Shown: in pieces, positions 1 to 11,285 of the stretch | How the letters are laid out: each line of letters begins with the position of its first letter | Position numbering within the stretch: the first letter of the stretch is position 1 | From: SXOA01 sp051004015 | GTDB lineage: Bacteria; Planctomycetota; Planctomycetia; Pirellulales; Pirellulaceae | NCBI GenBank assembly: GCA_051004015.1 | Contig: JBPCKT010000073.1 | Coordinates: 59,056-123,055 of the forward strand | Direction of reading: 5' to 3' | DNA: 64,000 bases | Translations under genes and position numbers: made by a program | The notes under the pieces: generated by a model | Databases searched by the model: none | What the model was told of the DNA's origin: nothing | The model's input: only the letters and a program-made list of their open reading frames with translations

Positions 1-3646
<3,646 letters not shown>

Positions 3647-3650
<4 letters not shown>

Positions 3651-5083
3651 TCCCACCACCACCGCTTCCCTTCCCTATCGCCTCCCACCTCTCCACGCAT
3701 CAACCCCACCGCGCCGTTCTTATCGGGCAGCAGTCTTTGTTCTTCTAAGGCGTCGTCGGGAACAATTGAGACGCCGCCGCCGGCAGGGACGAGCAGGCGG
3801 TTTCCTTTCCAAAGGGCGTTGACGCCGCAGGGGACTTGCTTGGGGGCGGGGAGCGTTTCGCAGGGCAGGGATTTTTCATCCCGCAGCAGCTCGCCGCTCC
3901 AGCCGGACTTCGTATAGAAATCGTGCTTGCGGAGGAACGCCGCGGCTATGGAGAGGTCGATCATGCAGCGGAGTTGGGCGTAGACGGGGCTGGCGGCGGA
4001 GATTTCGTCGTACTTCTTCGTGAAGCTCTCGCAGTACAGCCGGCTGGCTTTGCCGGGCTTGTCGGCGACCGCGGTCATCTTGCCGTCGGGCGAAAGGCGG
4101 ATATCCTCGGTTTGCAGCTTCACCCCCTGGCCGACGAGCTCCATCGCCAGGCGGTCGTCGCTGGCCCGGACGCAGTCGTAGTCGGGGGTGAACCACCAGC
4201 GTTGCAGCGTTGCTTCGCGCGGCGAATCAAGGGCGGCGAGAAACGTCATCATCTTCACCGGCGGCGGCTCCAGGCCGATGGCGATCCGCTTCATCCGGTA
4301 GTCAGCTTCGATCAGGATCTGGGCAAAGTGGGTGCGGGGGGAGACGGCGAACGTGCGAATCTGGGCCATGCCGAGCGCCTCCTGCGATCCGCTGGCCAGC
4401 CGCACCGTGGCTTCCTCGCGGGCGGCGTCCGGAATGCTTCGCGGCACCGTCTTCTGAAACTCCATGAACCGGGCCAGCCCTTCCTGCGTCGGATCGATCG
4501 TGCAGCCCAGGAACGGCCGGTCCTTCTTGCCGGGGTCGAACGCTCGCAGAGCCACCGCGAGATCGTCTAGCAGGATCACCGGCCGCTTCGTCGTGACGCC
4601 GACAATTCGGCCCGAGGGATCGGCAAGCCACCCTTCTGCCGGACCCGCCAGCACCACATCCCCCGGTTCATCGCCGCTCGCTTCATAACAGAACGCGAAC
4701 TGCACGCGCTGCAAGCCCGCCAGATACCGCAGCTCCGCCTCCAGCGGCTTTCCCGCCTTGAGCCGCTCGGCAATGGCCGCTTCCAGCTTCCGCAGCGAGA
4801 TCTTGCGGAGCTTGGTGAACTTCCGCAAGTCTTCGGGCATGTCCGCCTTCACCGCTAACAGCCGCTCCGCCCGCAGCCGACCGCCGGGATCGCTGAACGT
4901 CTTCACGTCCAGCACCCCTTCCGCATCGATCGATACCCCAAACGTCGGCAGCTGCACGGTCGTCGCCGCGCCGGCGGCGCCGTTATTGAACTGGGCCCGG
5001 AGGGGAAGGGGCACTGCGAATGACACGAGTACAAAGCCCAGTGTCACGAGACCTTTGCCGTAACGTCCACGATTAGCACCCAT
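3647..5083 (-). CDS. Secreted DUF1598-like protein
   Basis: A 478-residue protein with a basic N-terminus and a hydrophobic segment (VTLGFVLVSFAVPLPLRA), then AQFNN, a plausible signal peptidase site, so it is probably exported. The segment starting FGVSIDAEGVLDVKTF and the DPGGRLRAERLLA stretch resemble the planctomycete DUF1598 family, whose function is unknown; the family name is from memory, not from a search. It ends GKRWWWD and converges on the helicase gene with a 4-base overlap. No catalytic motif was recognised. Confidence 0.75.
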
Positions 5084-5182
5084 GATTGCATTCCTTATTT
5101 CCAGCCTCTGACCCCTGCTCCTCCGCCATTCTACATATCCGCGCGATAAGTGGGCAGAAACCCGTCCTGTTTGCCCCGCCCT

Positions 5183-5974
5183 TCATTTCCTTCTCCGCCG
5201 ACCGATTGGCTCACTTTCCGCCGGCTCCTTGGCGCGTCTTTCCGCGGCCTCCTGTTCGTCGAGGGCCTTGCAATGGGCGATATGTTCTCGCGCTGCTTCC
5301 ACGCGCATCCGTTGCTGCAGCCGGGCGATTTCGCTCTTCCGCCGCACTTGCTCCAGGCGTTCCTGGTGCCTTTGCTTTTTTTCTTCCACGCTCATCGTGG
5401 CTGGGTTCGGCTTCCGGTTGAGCAGCGTCAGGGCCGCCCGCCAATTCTTGCGGCTGGCGGCGACCAGGGAGACCATGGCCGGCACCGCGGTCAACTCCTC
5501 GGCCCGCTGCAGCTCGCGGGCGAACTCCTCGTCCCGCGTGGCGGCATGGGTGATCGTGGTCGGATCGATGTTGAGATAGGCCCCCACCTGGCGGCGCGAC
5601 AGCCCCACCGACAGCAGCTTGCAAACCTGCTCGCGGACTTCCGGCGTCAAAACCGTTGGCCGCCCTCCCCGCTTCCACGGCACCGGCGCAGAGAGCCTTT
5701 GCAGCAGCTCCTCGGGCTCTTCCGTAGGGGGTCGGGAGGGGTTTTCGCCGCGAAAACTCCTCCCGACCCCGTCCCCAGCCTCCTCCTCCCCGGACGGGGG
5801 CCCGCTGAAAAACCCCCCTGGTTTTTCAGCAGCGAGGCCGGGTATGGGGGCCCCACCCAAACTGAAAATCCCCCCTGGTTTTTCAACCCCCCTGGGGTTT
5901 CCATCCCCCGCCTGAAGGGTGTCGTTGTTCACTTCCTGTTGATTGCACTTCATGTTTTTTTCCGACGTTGTCAT
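5183..5974 (-). CDS. HTH-domain protein carrying in-frame palindromic repeats
   Basis: The open frame begins at 6103, but ATG at 5974 has a strong AGGAGAA site 7 bases upstream, giving 263 residues (MTTSEKNMKCNQQ). Residues ~105-160 form a homeodomain-like helix-turn-helix (VREQVCKLLSVGLSRRQVGA, then DPTTITHAATRDEEF), similar to small-terminase or transposase-type HTH regions. The C-terminus is a charged coiled coil rich in R, E and K. Residues ~20-90 are low-complexity and coincide with two palindromic DNA repeat blocks (5728-5770 and 5804-5885), which encode EKPGG/GENPSRPP-type peptides. Function is unknown; DNA binding is inferred from the HTH. Confidence 0.65.
   Translation of the reverse strand: MTTSEKNMKCNQQEVNNDTLQAGDGNPRGVEKPGGIFSLGGAPIPGLAAEKPGGFFSGPPSGEEEAGDGVGRSFRGENPSRPPTEEPEELLQRLSAPVPWKRGGRPTVLTPEVREQVCKLLSVGLSRRQVGAYLNIDPTTITHAATRDEEFARELQRAEELTAVPAMVSLVAASRKNWRAALTLLNRKPNPATMSVEEKKQRHQERLEQVRRKSEIARLQQRMRVEAAREHIAHCKALDEQEAAERRAKEPAESEPIGRRRRK
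5728..5770. repeat. Palindromic repeat, family GGGGTCGGGAG, inside a CDS
   Basis: Arms 5728-5748 and 5750-5770 are inverted copies with one mismatch and a 1-base centre. The same arm sequence recurs at 31896-31972, and a related one at 54056-54127. Here it lies in frame inside the HTH protein gene. Confidence 0.85.
5804..5885. repeat. Two related hairpin repeats inside a CDS
   Basis: 5804-5830 folds as GCTGAAAAACC/GGTTTTTCAGC, and 5861-5885 is a related copy (ACTGAAAATC...GGTTTTTCA). Each encodes an EKPGG[IF]FS peptide on the minus strand, so the HTH protein contains the peptide twice. Confidence 0.7.
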
Positions 5975-6130
5975 GTCAGTTCTCCTGAGCAATAGCGACG
6001 TACATCTTTCCGACTTTCCGTAATAGTACATCCGTACAGTTGGCACCGTCAAGCCCCTCCCGGCAAGAAAGTCGGAAATAGTTTGGCCCCCGATGGACGC
6101 CACAGATTAGTGGCCGAAAGTGCCGCGTGA

Positions 6131-6256
6131 AGGCGGGACTCCACGAGTTCACTCCTCGCCCCCCGTCTCCATCCCCAGTTGCCGCATCTCGCGGTGTTGC
6201 TCCGGTGGAGGCCCGAGTCTTTCGGCGGCGAGGGTCATGTTGCCGCGGCAGGTCAT
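6131..6256 (-). pseudogene. Fragment of the 3' end of a sigma-54 activator gene
   Basis: This stretch resembles 7731-7859, the 3' end of the intact activator gene, by eye at about 85% over ~125 bases, including the non-coding GCGGGACTCCA beyond the stop. On the minus strand it still spells CRGNMTLAAERLG and, after frame disruption, EMRQLGMETGGEE with a stop: the Fis-type C-terminal helix-turn-helix. It has no upstream domain and is a dead partial copy. Confidence 0.8.
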
Positions 6257-6286
6257 GGCTCAGATACCGCCTCCGGTGGTCGCAGC

Positions 6287-6437
6287 TTGACAATAAATAG
6301 GATTATGTTATGAATGGCGTTAAGTTAAGGAATCAAATGGCGATGCTTGCACAAGGACGTGTGGCACCACGCAACTGCTAGCTCCTGCCTGTGGTGATCC
6401 AACGCCTTAACTTAACGCAATTCGATTATGTTATCTT
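6287..6437 (+). promoter_or_regulatory. Putative toxin-antitoxin promoter split by an inserted element
   Basis: TTGACA at 6287-6292 would be a consensus -35 box. If the element at 6312-6423 and one direct-repeat copy are removed, TATCTT (now 6432-6437) lies 16 bases behind it, ahead of the antitoxin ATG at 6444. In the present sequence TATGAA at 6309-6314 takes that position. Inferred from consensus only. Confidence 0.35.
6301..6434. mobile_element. 112-bp non-autonomous element (MITE-like) with 11-bp direct repeats
   Basis: Terminal inverted repeats 6312-6330 and 6405-6423 (19 bp, one mismatch; core GCGTTAAGTTAAGG) enclose 112 bp without an ORF. They are directly bordered by the 11-base repeat GATTATGTTAT at 6301-6311 and 6424-6434, as expected for a target-site duplication. 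There is no transposase; it would have to be mobilised in trans. It lies just upstream of the antitoxin gene. Confidence 0.8.
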
Positions 6438-6443
6438 TATAGT

Positions 6444-6686
6444 ATGAAAGTGACCGTTGATATTCCTGATTCTGAGCTGGATGAAATCTGCTTTTTCACC
6501 GGCGAAAAAAAGAAAGGTCCTGCCATTCGCAAAATGGTGACGGACGCGCTCATGCTCAAACGTCGCCAGCAACTGGCGCAAAAATTCATCTCGGGGGAAT
6601 GGGGAGCCGAGCTTGAAGGTTTTGAAGAATCGCAGGCCAAGGAACTGAAGTCGGCCAGGCAGAAGAACCAGGCTTGGCGGAAGTAA
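6444..6686 (+). CDS. vapB: VapB-type antitoxin
   Basis: An 80-residue protein beginning MKVTVDIPDSELDEICFFTG, followed by KKKGPAIRKMVTDALMLKRR: the ribbon-helix-helix-like N-terminus common in VapB antitoxins paired with PIN toxins. Its C-terminus (KELKSARQKNQAWRK) is basic and would cover the toxin. Its stop TAA overlaps the ATG of the toxin gene by one base, typical of a co-translated antitoxin-toxin operon. The upstream promoter is probably disturbed by an inserted element and the partner toxin is broken, so the antitoxin may be orphaned. Confidence 0.85.
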   Translation: MKVTVDIPDSELDEICFFTGEKKKGPAIRKMVTDALMLKRRQQLAQKFISGEWGAELEGFEESQAKELKSARQKNQAWRK

Positions 6687-7344
6687 TGCCGACGCTCATT
6701 GATACCAGTCTGTGGATCGACTTCACGCGCGCCCGCTCGCCGGCCAGTCTCAAGAAGTTCATTGCCCCCTACATTCTGCATCCCGACGCTCATCTGACAG
6801 AGCCGATCATTTTTGAGGTGCTGCGGCATGCCACGCCGCAGGAAAGCCGGCAGCTCACTCGGCAGTTTCAAACTTTTCCGCTGCTCGCCGTACCAACGAA
6901 TCTCTGGTCCGCTGCCGCCACGCTCGGCCAACTCTGCCGGCAAAAGGGAATCACCGTCCAGTCACTTGACCTCTTAATTGGGTCCTTCCGGCTTTTCCGT
7001 GGGTAGCTTTTCCCGGCGTTTTTGGCGGCCAATCGAAATCCACTCGAGAATCAGCGGCTCAACGGGAGGCTGGGGGCGGGACCAGAGGCCCCAGTTCCCG
7101 CCCCCAGACCCCCACCCCCTTCCCTCTTCTCTGTGTTCCTTTTTGGCCTGAAAATGACGGGGTTCACGATGCGGCCCTTAAGAAACCCCGGAAAACGCTA
7201 CCCACAAGAATCCCGGATGGTCCCTTAATTGCGATCATCGCCGAACACCACGGGGCAACGCTGATCACCTTTGACGATGATTTTCAAAAGATAGTAACGG
7301 TCTCCAAACTCCAAGTGAAGGTCTTGCAACGACCGGCTCCGTAG
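6686..7344 (+). pseudogene. vapC: PIN-domain toxin (VapC-like) interrupted by an inserted element
   Basis: Translation from ATG at 6686 gives MPTLIDTSLWIDFTRARSP, the first PIN acidic residue in its usual setting, and EPIIFEVLR with the next acidic residue. At VQSLDLLI the frame runs into an inserted sequence (6980-7224) and stops at about 7006. After the element the coding resumes in the same frame at 7225 as LIAIIAEHHGATLITFDDDF, which supplies the missing C-terminal PIN aspartates, and ends at TAG 7342-7344. Removing the 245-bp insert and one direct-repeat copy restores a full-length ~135-residue PIN toxin. The present product would lack the last active-site acids. Confidence 0.88.
6980..7224. 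mobile_element. 245-bp non-autonomous element inside the PIN toxin gene
   Basis: Imperfect ~40-bp terminal inverted repeats begin GGGTCCTTCCGG at the left and GGGACCATCCGG when the right end is read inward; both contain GTGGGTAGC and TTTTCC. TTAATT flanks both ends (6974-6979 and 7225-7230), a 6-7 bp target duplication. The interior has a strong hairpin at about 7070-7112 (CTGGGGGCGGGA/CCCGCCCCCAG) and no credible ORF. Its ends differ from those of the element at 6312-6423, so it is a separate family. The parent transposon was not identified. Confidence 0.85.
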
Positions 7345-7444
7345 TTGGTGAGAGAGGGAGCTTTTCGGCGGCGAGGGTCATGAAGCCCGCCTTCTCCAAT
7401 GCCCGAACTGCTGCCAGGTGATTGATACCGGGAATATTCGGCAC
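7265..7444 (-). pseudogene. hicA: HicA toxin remnant fused to unrelated sequence
   Basis: Two bases after the hicB stop, GTG at 7444 opens a frame reading VPNIPGINHLAAVRALEKAG, the characteristic start of HicA mRNA interferases. At about 7382 the match ends abruptly and the frame continues as MTLAAEKL, which is the sigma-54 activator C-terminus (a third short copy, 7361-7382), then into sequence antisense to the PIN gene until TGA at 7265. The conserved HicA histidine region is absent, so the toxin should be inactive. Confidence 0.7.
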
Positions 7445-7446
7445 GG

Positions 7447-7644
7447 CTAGACCTGCACTTCAACGTTACGCACTTCCGCGTCACGGAACCGATCCTCCAG
7501 CGCCGCTAGATATTCCCGAATCGCATCCTGAATGTTGGCCATCGCTTCCTCTTCGGTTTCTCCTTCTGACCAGCAGCCGGGCAAGGCGGGAACCGACACG
7601 GTAATCCCTTCTTCGGTGCGATGGATAGCGATCTTGTAGTTCAC
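7447..7644 (-). CDS. hicB: HicB-family antitoxin
   Basis: 65 residues, MNYKIAIHRTEEGITVSVPA followed by LPGCWSEGETEEEAMANIQD: the partial RNase H-like fold of HicB, with the PxLPGC motif and the helix ending in AIREYLAALED. HicB antitoxins neutralise HicA mRNA interferases. The partner gene directly downstream is a truncated remnant, so this antitoxin appears orphaned. Confidence 0.85.
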   Translation of the reverse strand: MNYKIAIHRTEEGITVSVPALPGCWSEGETEEEAMANIQDAIREYLAALEDRFRDAEVRNVEVQV

Positions 7645-7749
7645 GGCAGGTTCTCCTCGATCGTTAAGTTTACCAGAGTGGCGGGCCGGTTGGCAAAAAA
7701 ATCATTCGAAAACATCAGCGGCAATGAACAACGCGGGACTCCATCGGAT

Positions 7750-9732
7750 TCACTCCTCGCCACCCGTCTCCATCCCCAGTTGCCGCATTTTGCGGTAGAG
7801 GTTGCTGCGGTGGAGGCCGAGTTTTTCGGCGGCGAGCGTCATGTTGCCGCGGCAGGTGTCGATCTGCTTTTTGATGTACTCGACTTGGAACCGCCCGGTC
7901 GCTTCGGTCAGCGGCTCGTCGAGGGAGAGGATGCTGGCCGCGCCGGCGGAGGGGGACATGATGAAGGCCAGGTCGGGGGCGTCGATTTTGTCCTGGTCCT
8001 CGGGGGAGAGGTACGCCAGCCGTTCCATCAGGTTCCGCAGCTCGCGGACGTTGCCGGGCCAGGGATGGGTGAGCAGGCGTTTCTTTGCGGCCGCGGTGAA
8101 TTTTGCCGCTTTGCGGCGGGCCTTGGCGGAGAAGACCTTGAGGAAGTGCTCGGCCAGCAGCTCCACATCGTCACCGCGGCTGCGGAGGGGGGGCAGATCG
8201 AGCGTGACGACGTTGAGGCGGAAGAAGAGGTCTTCGCGGAACTGTTTGGCCCGCACGAGCTCTGCCAGATTCTGGTTGGTGGCCGCGAGGACGCGGGCGT
8301 CCGTCGGAATGGTCGCGGAGCCGCCGACCCGGACGACGACTTTTTCTTCCAGCACGCGGAGGAGCTTGGCCTGGCCGCCGAGGCTCATGTCGCCGATTTC
8401 GTCGAGGAAGAGCGTGCCGCCGGAGGCGAGCTCGAATTTGCCCTGCCGCATTTCGCGGGCGTCGGTGAAGGCCCCCTTCTCGTGGCCGAACAGCTCGCTC
8501 TCCAGCAGCGTCTCGGTGATGGCCGCACAGTTGACCGCCACGAACGGCTCCTGCCGGCGGCTGCTGTGATAGTGAATCATCTGGGCGACGACTTCTTTGC
8601 CGGTGCCGTTCTCGCCGAGAATCAGCACCGCCAGGTCGGTATCGGCCACGCGCTTGACTGTTCCTCGGAGCGCCTCGATAGCCGGCGACGTGCCGATGAG
8701 CTGCACTCCCTGAGCCGCTTCGTCCGCGACTTGCTTTCTGGCCGAGACGAGCTGCTCCATCTGCTGCGTGTTTTCGAGCGCGACGGCGGCGTGCATGGCG
8801 AGCTCGGTCAGGGCTTCTTCGTCATCGGGCGTGAAGTTGCCGCCGATCTTGTTGAGGACCTCGAACGCGCCGAAGATTTGGCCTTTTGTTTGTCTTGCAG
8901 TGCGGACGGGACTGGAGTCCCATCCTACGAGTGGGACGCAGACAATCGACCGCGTCTGAAACTTCGTCTGTTTGTCGACCCGCCGGTCCACTTCCCGCTG
9001 TTCCGCTTCGATGTCGGCATCGACGCGGCGGGCGAGGCCGGTCTGCACCACTTGGCCGACGACGCCAGTCGTATCGGCAATCCGCAGCTCGTTGCCCGCA
9101 ACGCCAAGAGCCGGCCGGCCGACGAGGAGCTTGTTCGCTTTGTCCCACAGAAAGATGCTGGCCCGCTCCGCGCCGAGCAGCCGCGTCGCCGTCTCCGCCA
9201 TTTCCGTCAGCAGCGGCTCCATCTCCTGCGTCTGCTGCCAGCGGGCGGCGATTTCCAGAATGGCCTGCAAGCGCTCGGCTCGCTTTTTCTCATGTTCGCG
9301 GACCCGGACTTGAGTCAGTGCTTCCGCCAGCCAGAGTGTCATCGTTTCCACCGTACTGCCGCGGTCCGTTTCTTTGATTCCGATTCGATACGCGCAGAGC
9401 ATTTCGCCGCTGCCAGAGCGAGGAATGAACGGGGCCACGTACCAATCGCCACGTAGGACAGGCGCATCGGCATCGAGCGACTCAGCCAGGAGGTCGGTAG
9501 GCAGGCCTCGCTGGGGGCCGGAGGCTCCAAAGGTTCGCCAAATCCCTTTTTCCCCCATCGCCAGGGCCAAATAATCGCTTCCCAGAGCGTGCGACACCAG
9601 CGGCACAGCCTGACTCAAAAAGACGGCAGGCTGCTGCTCCGTCGCCGCCCAGTAGAACAGTTTGGCGGCAGTTTCCGCCAACGATGGAGGTATATGAATG
9701 GATGCAACTGCTTTGGCTGTAGTTGATTGCAT
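7750..9732 (-). CDS. Sigma-54-dependent transcriptional activator, GAF-AAA+-Fis
   Basis: A 660-residue enhancer-binding protein that would remodel sigma-54 RNA polymerase using ATP. The order is an N-terminal sensory region, a GAF domain at ~165-325, then an AAA+ domain with Walker A GENGTGKE (373-380), the sigma-54 loop GAFTDA (420-425; usually GAFTGA), Walker B LFLDEIGD (441-448) and R-finger region, and a C-terminal Fis-type HTH (628-651). ATG at 9732 with AGGTG upstream is preferred to 9765. The GAF domain carries an extra WDSSPVRTARQ peptide encoded by a palindromic repeat (8902-8928). Target genes and signal are unknown; no phosphoacceptor receiver domain is present. Confidence 0.93.
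   Translation of the reverse strand: MQSTTAKAVASIHIPPSLAETAAKLFYWAATEQQPAVFLSQAVPLVSHALGSDYLALAMGEKGIWRTFGASGPQRGLPTDLLAESLDADAPVLRGDWYVAPFIPRSGSGEMLCAYRIGIKETDRGSTVETMTLWLAEALTQVRVREHEKKRAERLQAILEIAARWQQTQEMEPLLTEMAETATRLLGAERASIFLWDKANKLLVGRPALGVAGNELRIADTTGVVGQVVQTGLARRVDADIEAEQREVDRRVDKQTKFQTRSIVCVPLVGWDSSPVRTARQTKGQIFGAFEVLNKIGGNFTPDDEEALTELAMHAAVALENTQQMEQLVSARKQVADEAAQGVQLIGTSPAIEALRGTVKRVADTDLAVLILGENGTGKEVVAQMIHYHSSRRQEPFVAVNCAAITETLLESELFGHEKGAFTDAREMRQGKFELASGGTLFLDEIGDMSLGGQAKLLRVLEEKVVVRVGGSATIPTDARVLAATNQNLAELVRAKQFREDLFFRLNVVTLDLPPLRSRGDDVELLAEHFLKVFSAKARRKAAKFTAAAKKRLLTHPWPGNVRELRNLMERLAYLSPEDQDKIDAPDLAFIMSPSAGAASILSLDEPLTEATGRFQVEYIKKQIDTCRGNMTLAAEKLGLHRSNLYRKMRQLGMETGGEE
8902..8928. 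repeat. Palindromic repeat GCGGACGGGAC inside the GAF-domain coding region
   Basis: Partly self-complementary 27-mer (GGACGGGACTGGAGTCCCATCC core). It matches 24 of 27 bases at 46745-46771, an intergenic copy. Here it is in frame and adds about nine residues between two conserved GAF strands. Confidence 0.8.
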
Positions 9733-9790
9733 GCGAATGACACCTATTTGACTCACGCTCCACAATCTGTCATCAAATATACATCATATC

Positions 9791-9841
9791 GTCGACTTTT
9801 GCTCCGCGAAAGTACGTGCTTTCGCGGAGCGAAAAGCCGAC
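9791..9841. repeat. Long inverted repeat (CTCCGCGAAAG family)
   Basis: Arms 9791-9812 and 9819-9841 pair over about 22 bp (GCTCCGCGAAAG/CTTTCGCGGAGC core, few mismatches) with a 6-base loop. No U-run follows, so it looks like a repeat family member more than a terminator. Confidence 0.75.
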
Positions 9842-9913
9842 AATATTTTCCCAAATTCTTCGCGAACCTTTCTGCCGATGTTCCGTCTTACCCGCGTACC
9901 GGCCCGGGAGATA

Positions 9914-9958
9914 CTGTTTCTGCAAATCCGTAGCTGCAAGCTGCGGATTGCAAAACAG
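9914..9958. repeat. Inverted repeat hairpin
   Basis: Arms CTGTTTCTGCAAATCCGTAG and the complementary CTGCGGATTGCAAAACAG pair with a short loop; a few mismatches. Isolated, and not followed by a T-run. Confidence 0.6.
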
Positions 9959-10099
9959 CCTTTCCAGCGGTATATTTAAGTTTGGCAGGAATAGTTTTGC
10001 AGTTGGGGTGCTCTAACAAGTAGTCCGACGGAGACATTTCCTACCAGTTTTCTATTTTCTTCACTTCTCGCACTGCGCGAAGCCGCAGCGGAGTACACC

Positions 10100-10402
10100 A
10101 TGCGTACCGTCAATACCATCATCGCCAACGACAACGTCGTCGCCAATCGCGCTGCCATTGCAGTCGCGGCAGGCATGGGCATGGGTACGGTGCGCGTCGT
10201 CGATCTCCACGCGCCGCGCCTCCATCAGGGACCCTCCCATAAATTTGGGAGATGGCACCTCGGCAAATCCAAGCCCCAGTGCTCGGAACCGATGCGCCAG
10301 GAGAGTTATTCCTACCAGGCAGACCAATCGTGGTTGCCGGGCTCGGAATCAACTCCCTCCCGGCTAGGGCGACCCTTCGGGGGCTTACGAGGGACAGCTT
10401 AG
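10100..10402 (+). CDS. Possible small protein, unrecognised
   Basis: ATG at 10100 has GGAG six bases upstream and opens a 100-residue frame. The first ~40 residues (MRTVNTIIANDNVVANRAAI, then AVAAGMGMGTVRVV) look protein-like with a small hydrophobic stretch. The remainder is rich in R, S, P and G and falls in repeat-like sequence. The frame overlaps nothing else and lies upstream of the ECF sigma gene. It could equally be chance in high-GC DNA; the function is unknown. Confidence 0.3.
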   Translation: MRTVNTIIANDNVVANRAAIAVAAGMGMGTVRVVDLHAPRLHQGPSHKFGRWHLGKSKPQCSEPMRQESYSYQADQSWLPGSESTPSRLGRPFGGLRGTA

Positions 10403-10542
10403 TTTCGCGTCCGTTCGCGAAACCTGTCCTCGAAAGCCAACCAGCGGTCGCCAGCCGAGCGGTCCCGCGAATCTTTTTTGATTCGCACTGACGCTCGCCG
10501 CTGCTGCCGCTGCTTCCTGACCCCGATGCGTTTGCCCGTAGC

Positions 10543-10561
10543 GACAAGCTGCCAGCTTGTC
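10543..10561. repeat. Perfect 8-bp hairpin GACAAGCT/AGCTTGTC
   Basis: GACAAGCT at 10543-10550 and AGCTTGTC at 10554-10561 with a 3-base loop, ~60 bases upstream of the ECF sigma start; role unknown. Confidence 0.55.
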
Positions 10562-10618
10562 CGCTTTCGGCCGCGGTTTTCCTGCATTGCAAACGCCGGA
10601 GATAAGCGAGAGAAAATC

Positions 10619-11203
10619 ATGACCACCATCAGCCTTACCAACGACACTATCACGACTGACAAGATCGAGCTGATCGACCTGGTAACCCGCGCCCAGAACG
10701 GCGACCGGCAGGCTTTCGGCCAGCTCTTCGAGCGGTTCGAGCGGCACGTGCTGGCCATCGGCCTGCGCCGGCTGAGCGACTACGGCGAGGCGCAGGAGCT
10801 GTGCCAGGACGTCTTCATCCAGGCGATGAAGAAGATCGACCAGCTCCGCACGCCTGAAGCCTTCCCCGGCTGGATCCGGCAGATCACCACCCGCATGGCG
10901 ATCAACCGGCTGGTCCGGCGGAATGGGGACATTTCGCTGGAGCCCGAGGCCCTGGAAGCGACCGCGGTGGAGGTGGAGACTCCGCTGACTCGCGTGCTGA
11001 CCCGCGAACGGGCGACCCAGGTCCGCAAGGGCCTGTCGAAGCTTGGCCGCATGGACCGCGAAACGCTGGTGGCGTTCTACGTCCACGGCCGCTCGCTGAA
11101 CGAAATGGCGGGCGACTTCGAGGCCCCCGTCGGCACCATCAAACGCCGCCTGCACGTCGCCCGCAAGCGGCTGGCCAAGGAGGTGGAAGAGCTGGCGGTG
11201 TGA
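10619..11203 (+). CDS. ECF-type RNA polymerase sigma factor
   Basis: 194 residues from ATG 10619 (MTTISLTNDTITTDKIELID), chosen over the upstream frame because the family homology begins there and GGAGATAAG precedes it. Region 2 covers ~15-95 (DRQAFGQLFERFERHVLAI, EAQELCQDVFIQAMKKI, PGWIRQITTRMAINRLVRR); region 4 covers ~125-185 (GRMDRETLVAFYVHGRSLNE, then GTIKRRLHVARKRLAKE). It would direct RNA polymerase to a small regulon. No anti-sigma gene is adjacent, and a strong terminator follows, so it is probably monocistronic. Confidence 0.9.
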   Translation: MTTISLTNDTITTDKIELIDLVTRAQNGDRQAFGQLFERFERHVLAIGLRRLSDYGEAQELCQDVFIQAMKKIDQLRTPEAFPGWIRQITTRMAINRLVRRNGDISLEPEALEATAVEVETPLTRVLTRERATQVRKGLSKLGRMDRETLVAFYVHGRSLNEMAGDFEAPVGTIKRRLHVARKRLAKEVEELAV

Positions 11204-11247
11204 TGCATGAACCCAAGCAGCTCGTGTACGCCCGAACTGCTACCTGG

Positions 11248-11285
11248 GAACGCGGCATCTTCTGGGAGATGCCGCGTTCTTTTTT
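11248..11285 (+). terminator. Rho-independent terminator after the ECF sigma gene
   Basis: A perfect 13-bp stem (11248-11260 with 11267-11279) and 6-base loop are followed by TTTTTT at 11280-11285. It is 45 bases after the sigma stop. Confidence 0.93.

Larger units (their letters stand above)
9733..10618. other. 886-bp intergenic region rich in inverted repeats
   Basis: Between the divergent activator and ECF sigma genes. It holds at least three strong hairpins (9791-9841, 9914-9958, 10543-10561) and one possible small gene (10100-10402). No promoter was assigned with confidence. Confidence 0.5.

Noticed and set aside
7022..7228. 68-codon frame inside the 245-bp insert
   Set aside because: It reads through the insert's hairpin and has no homology-like features; the insert is best seen as non-coding.
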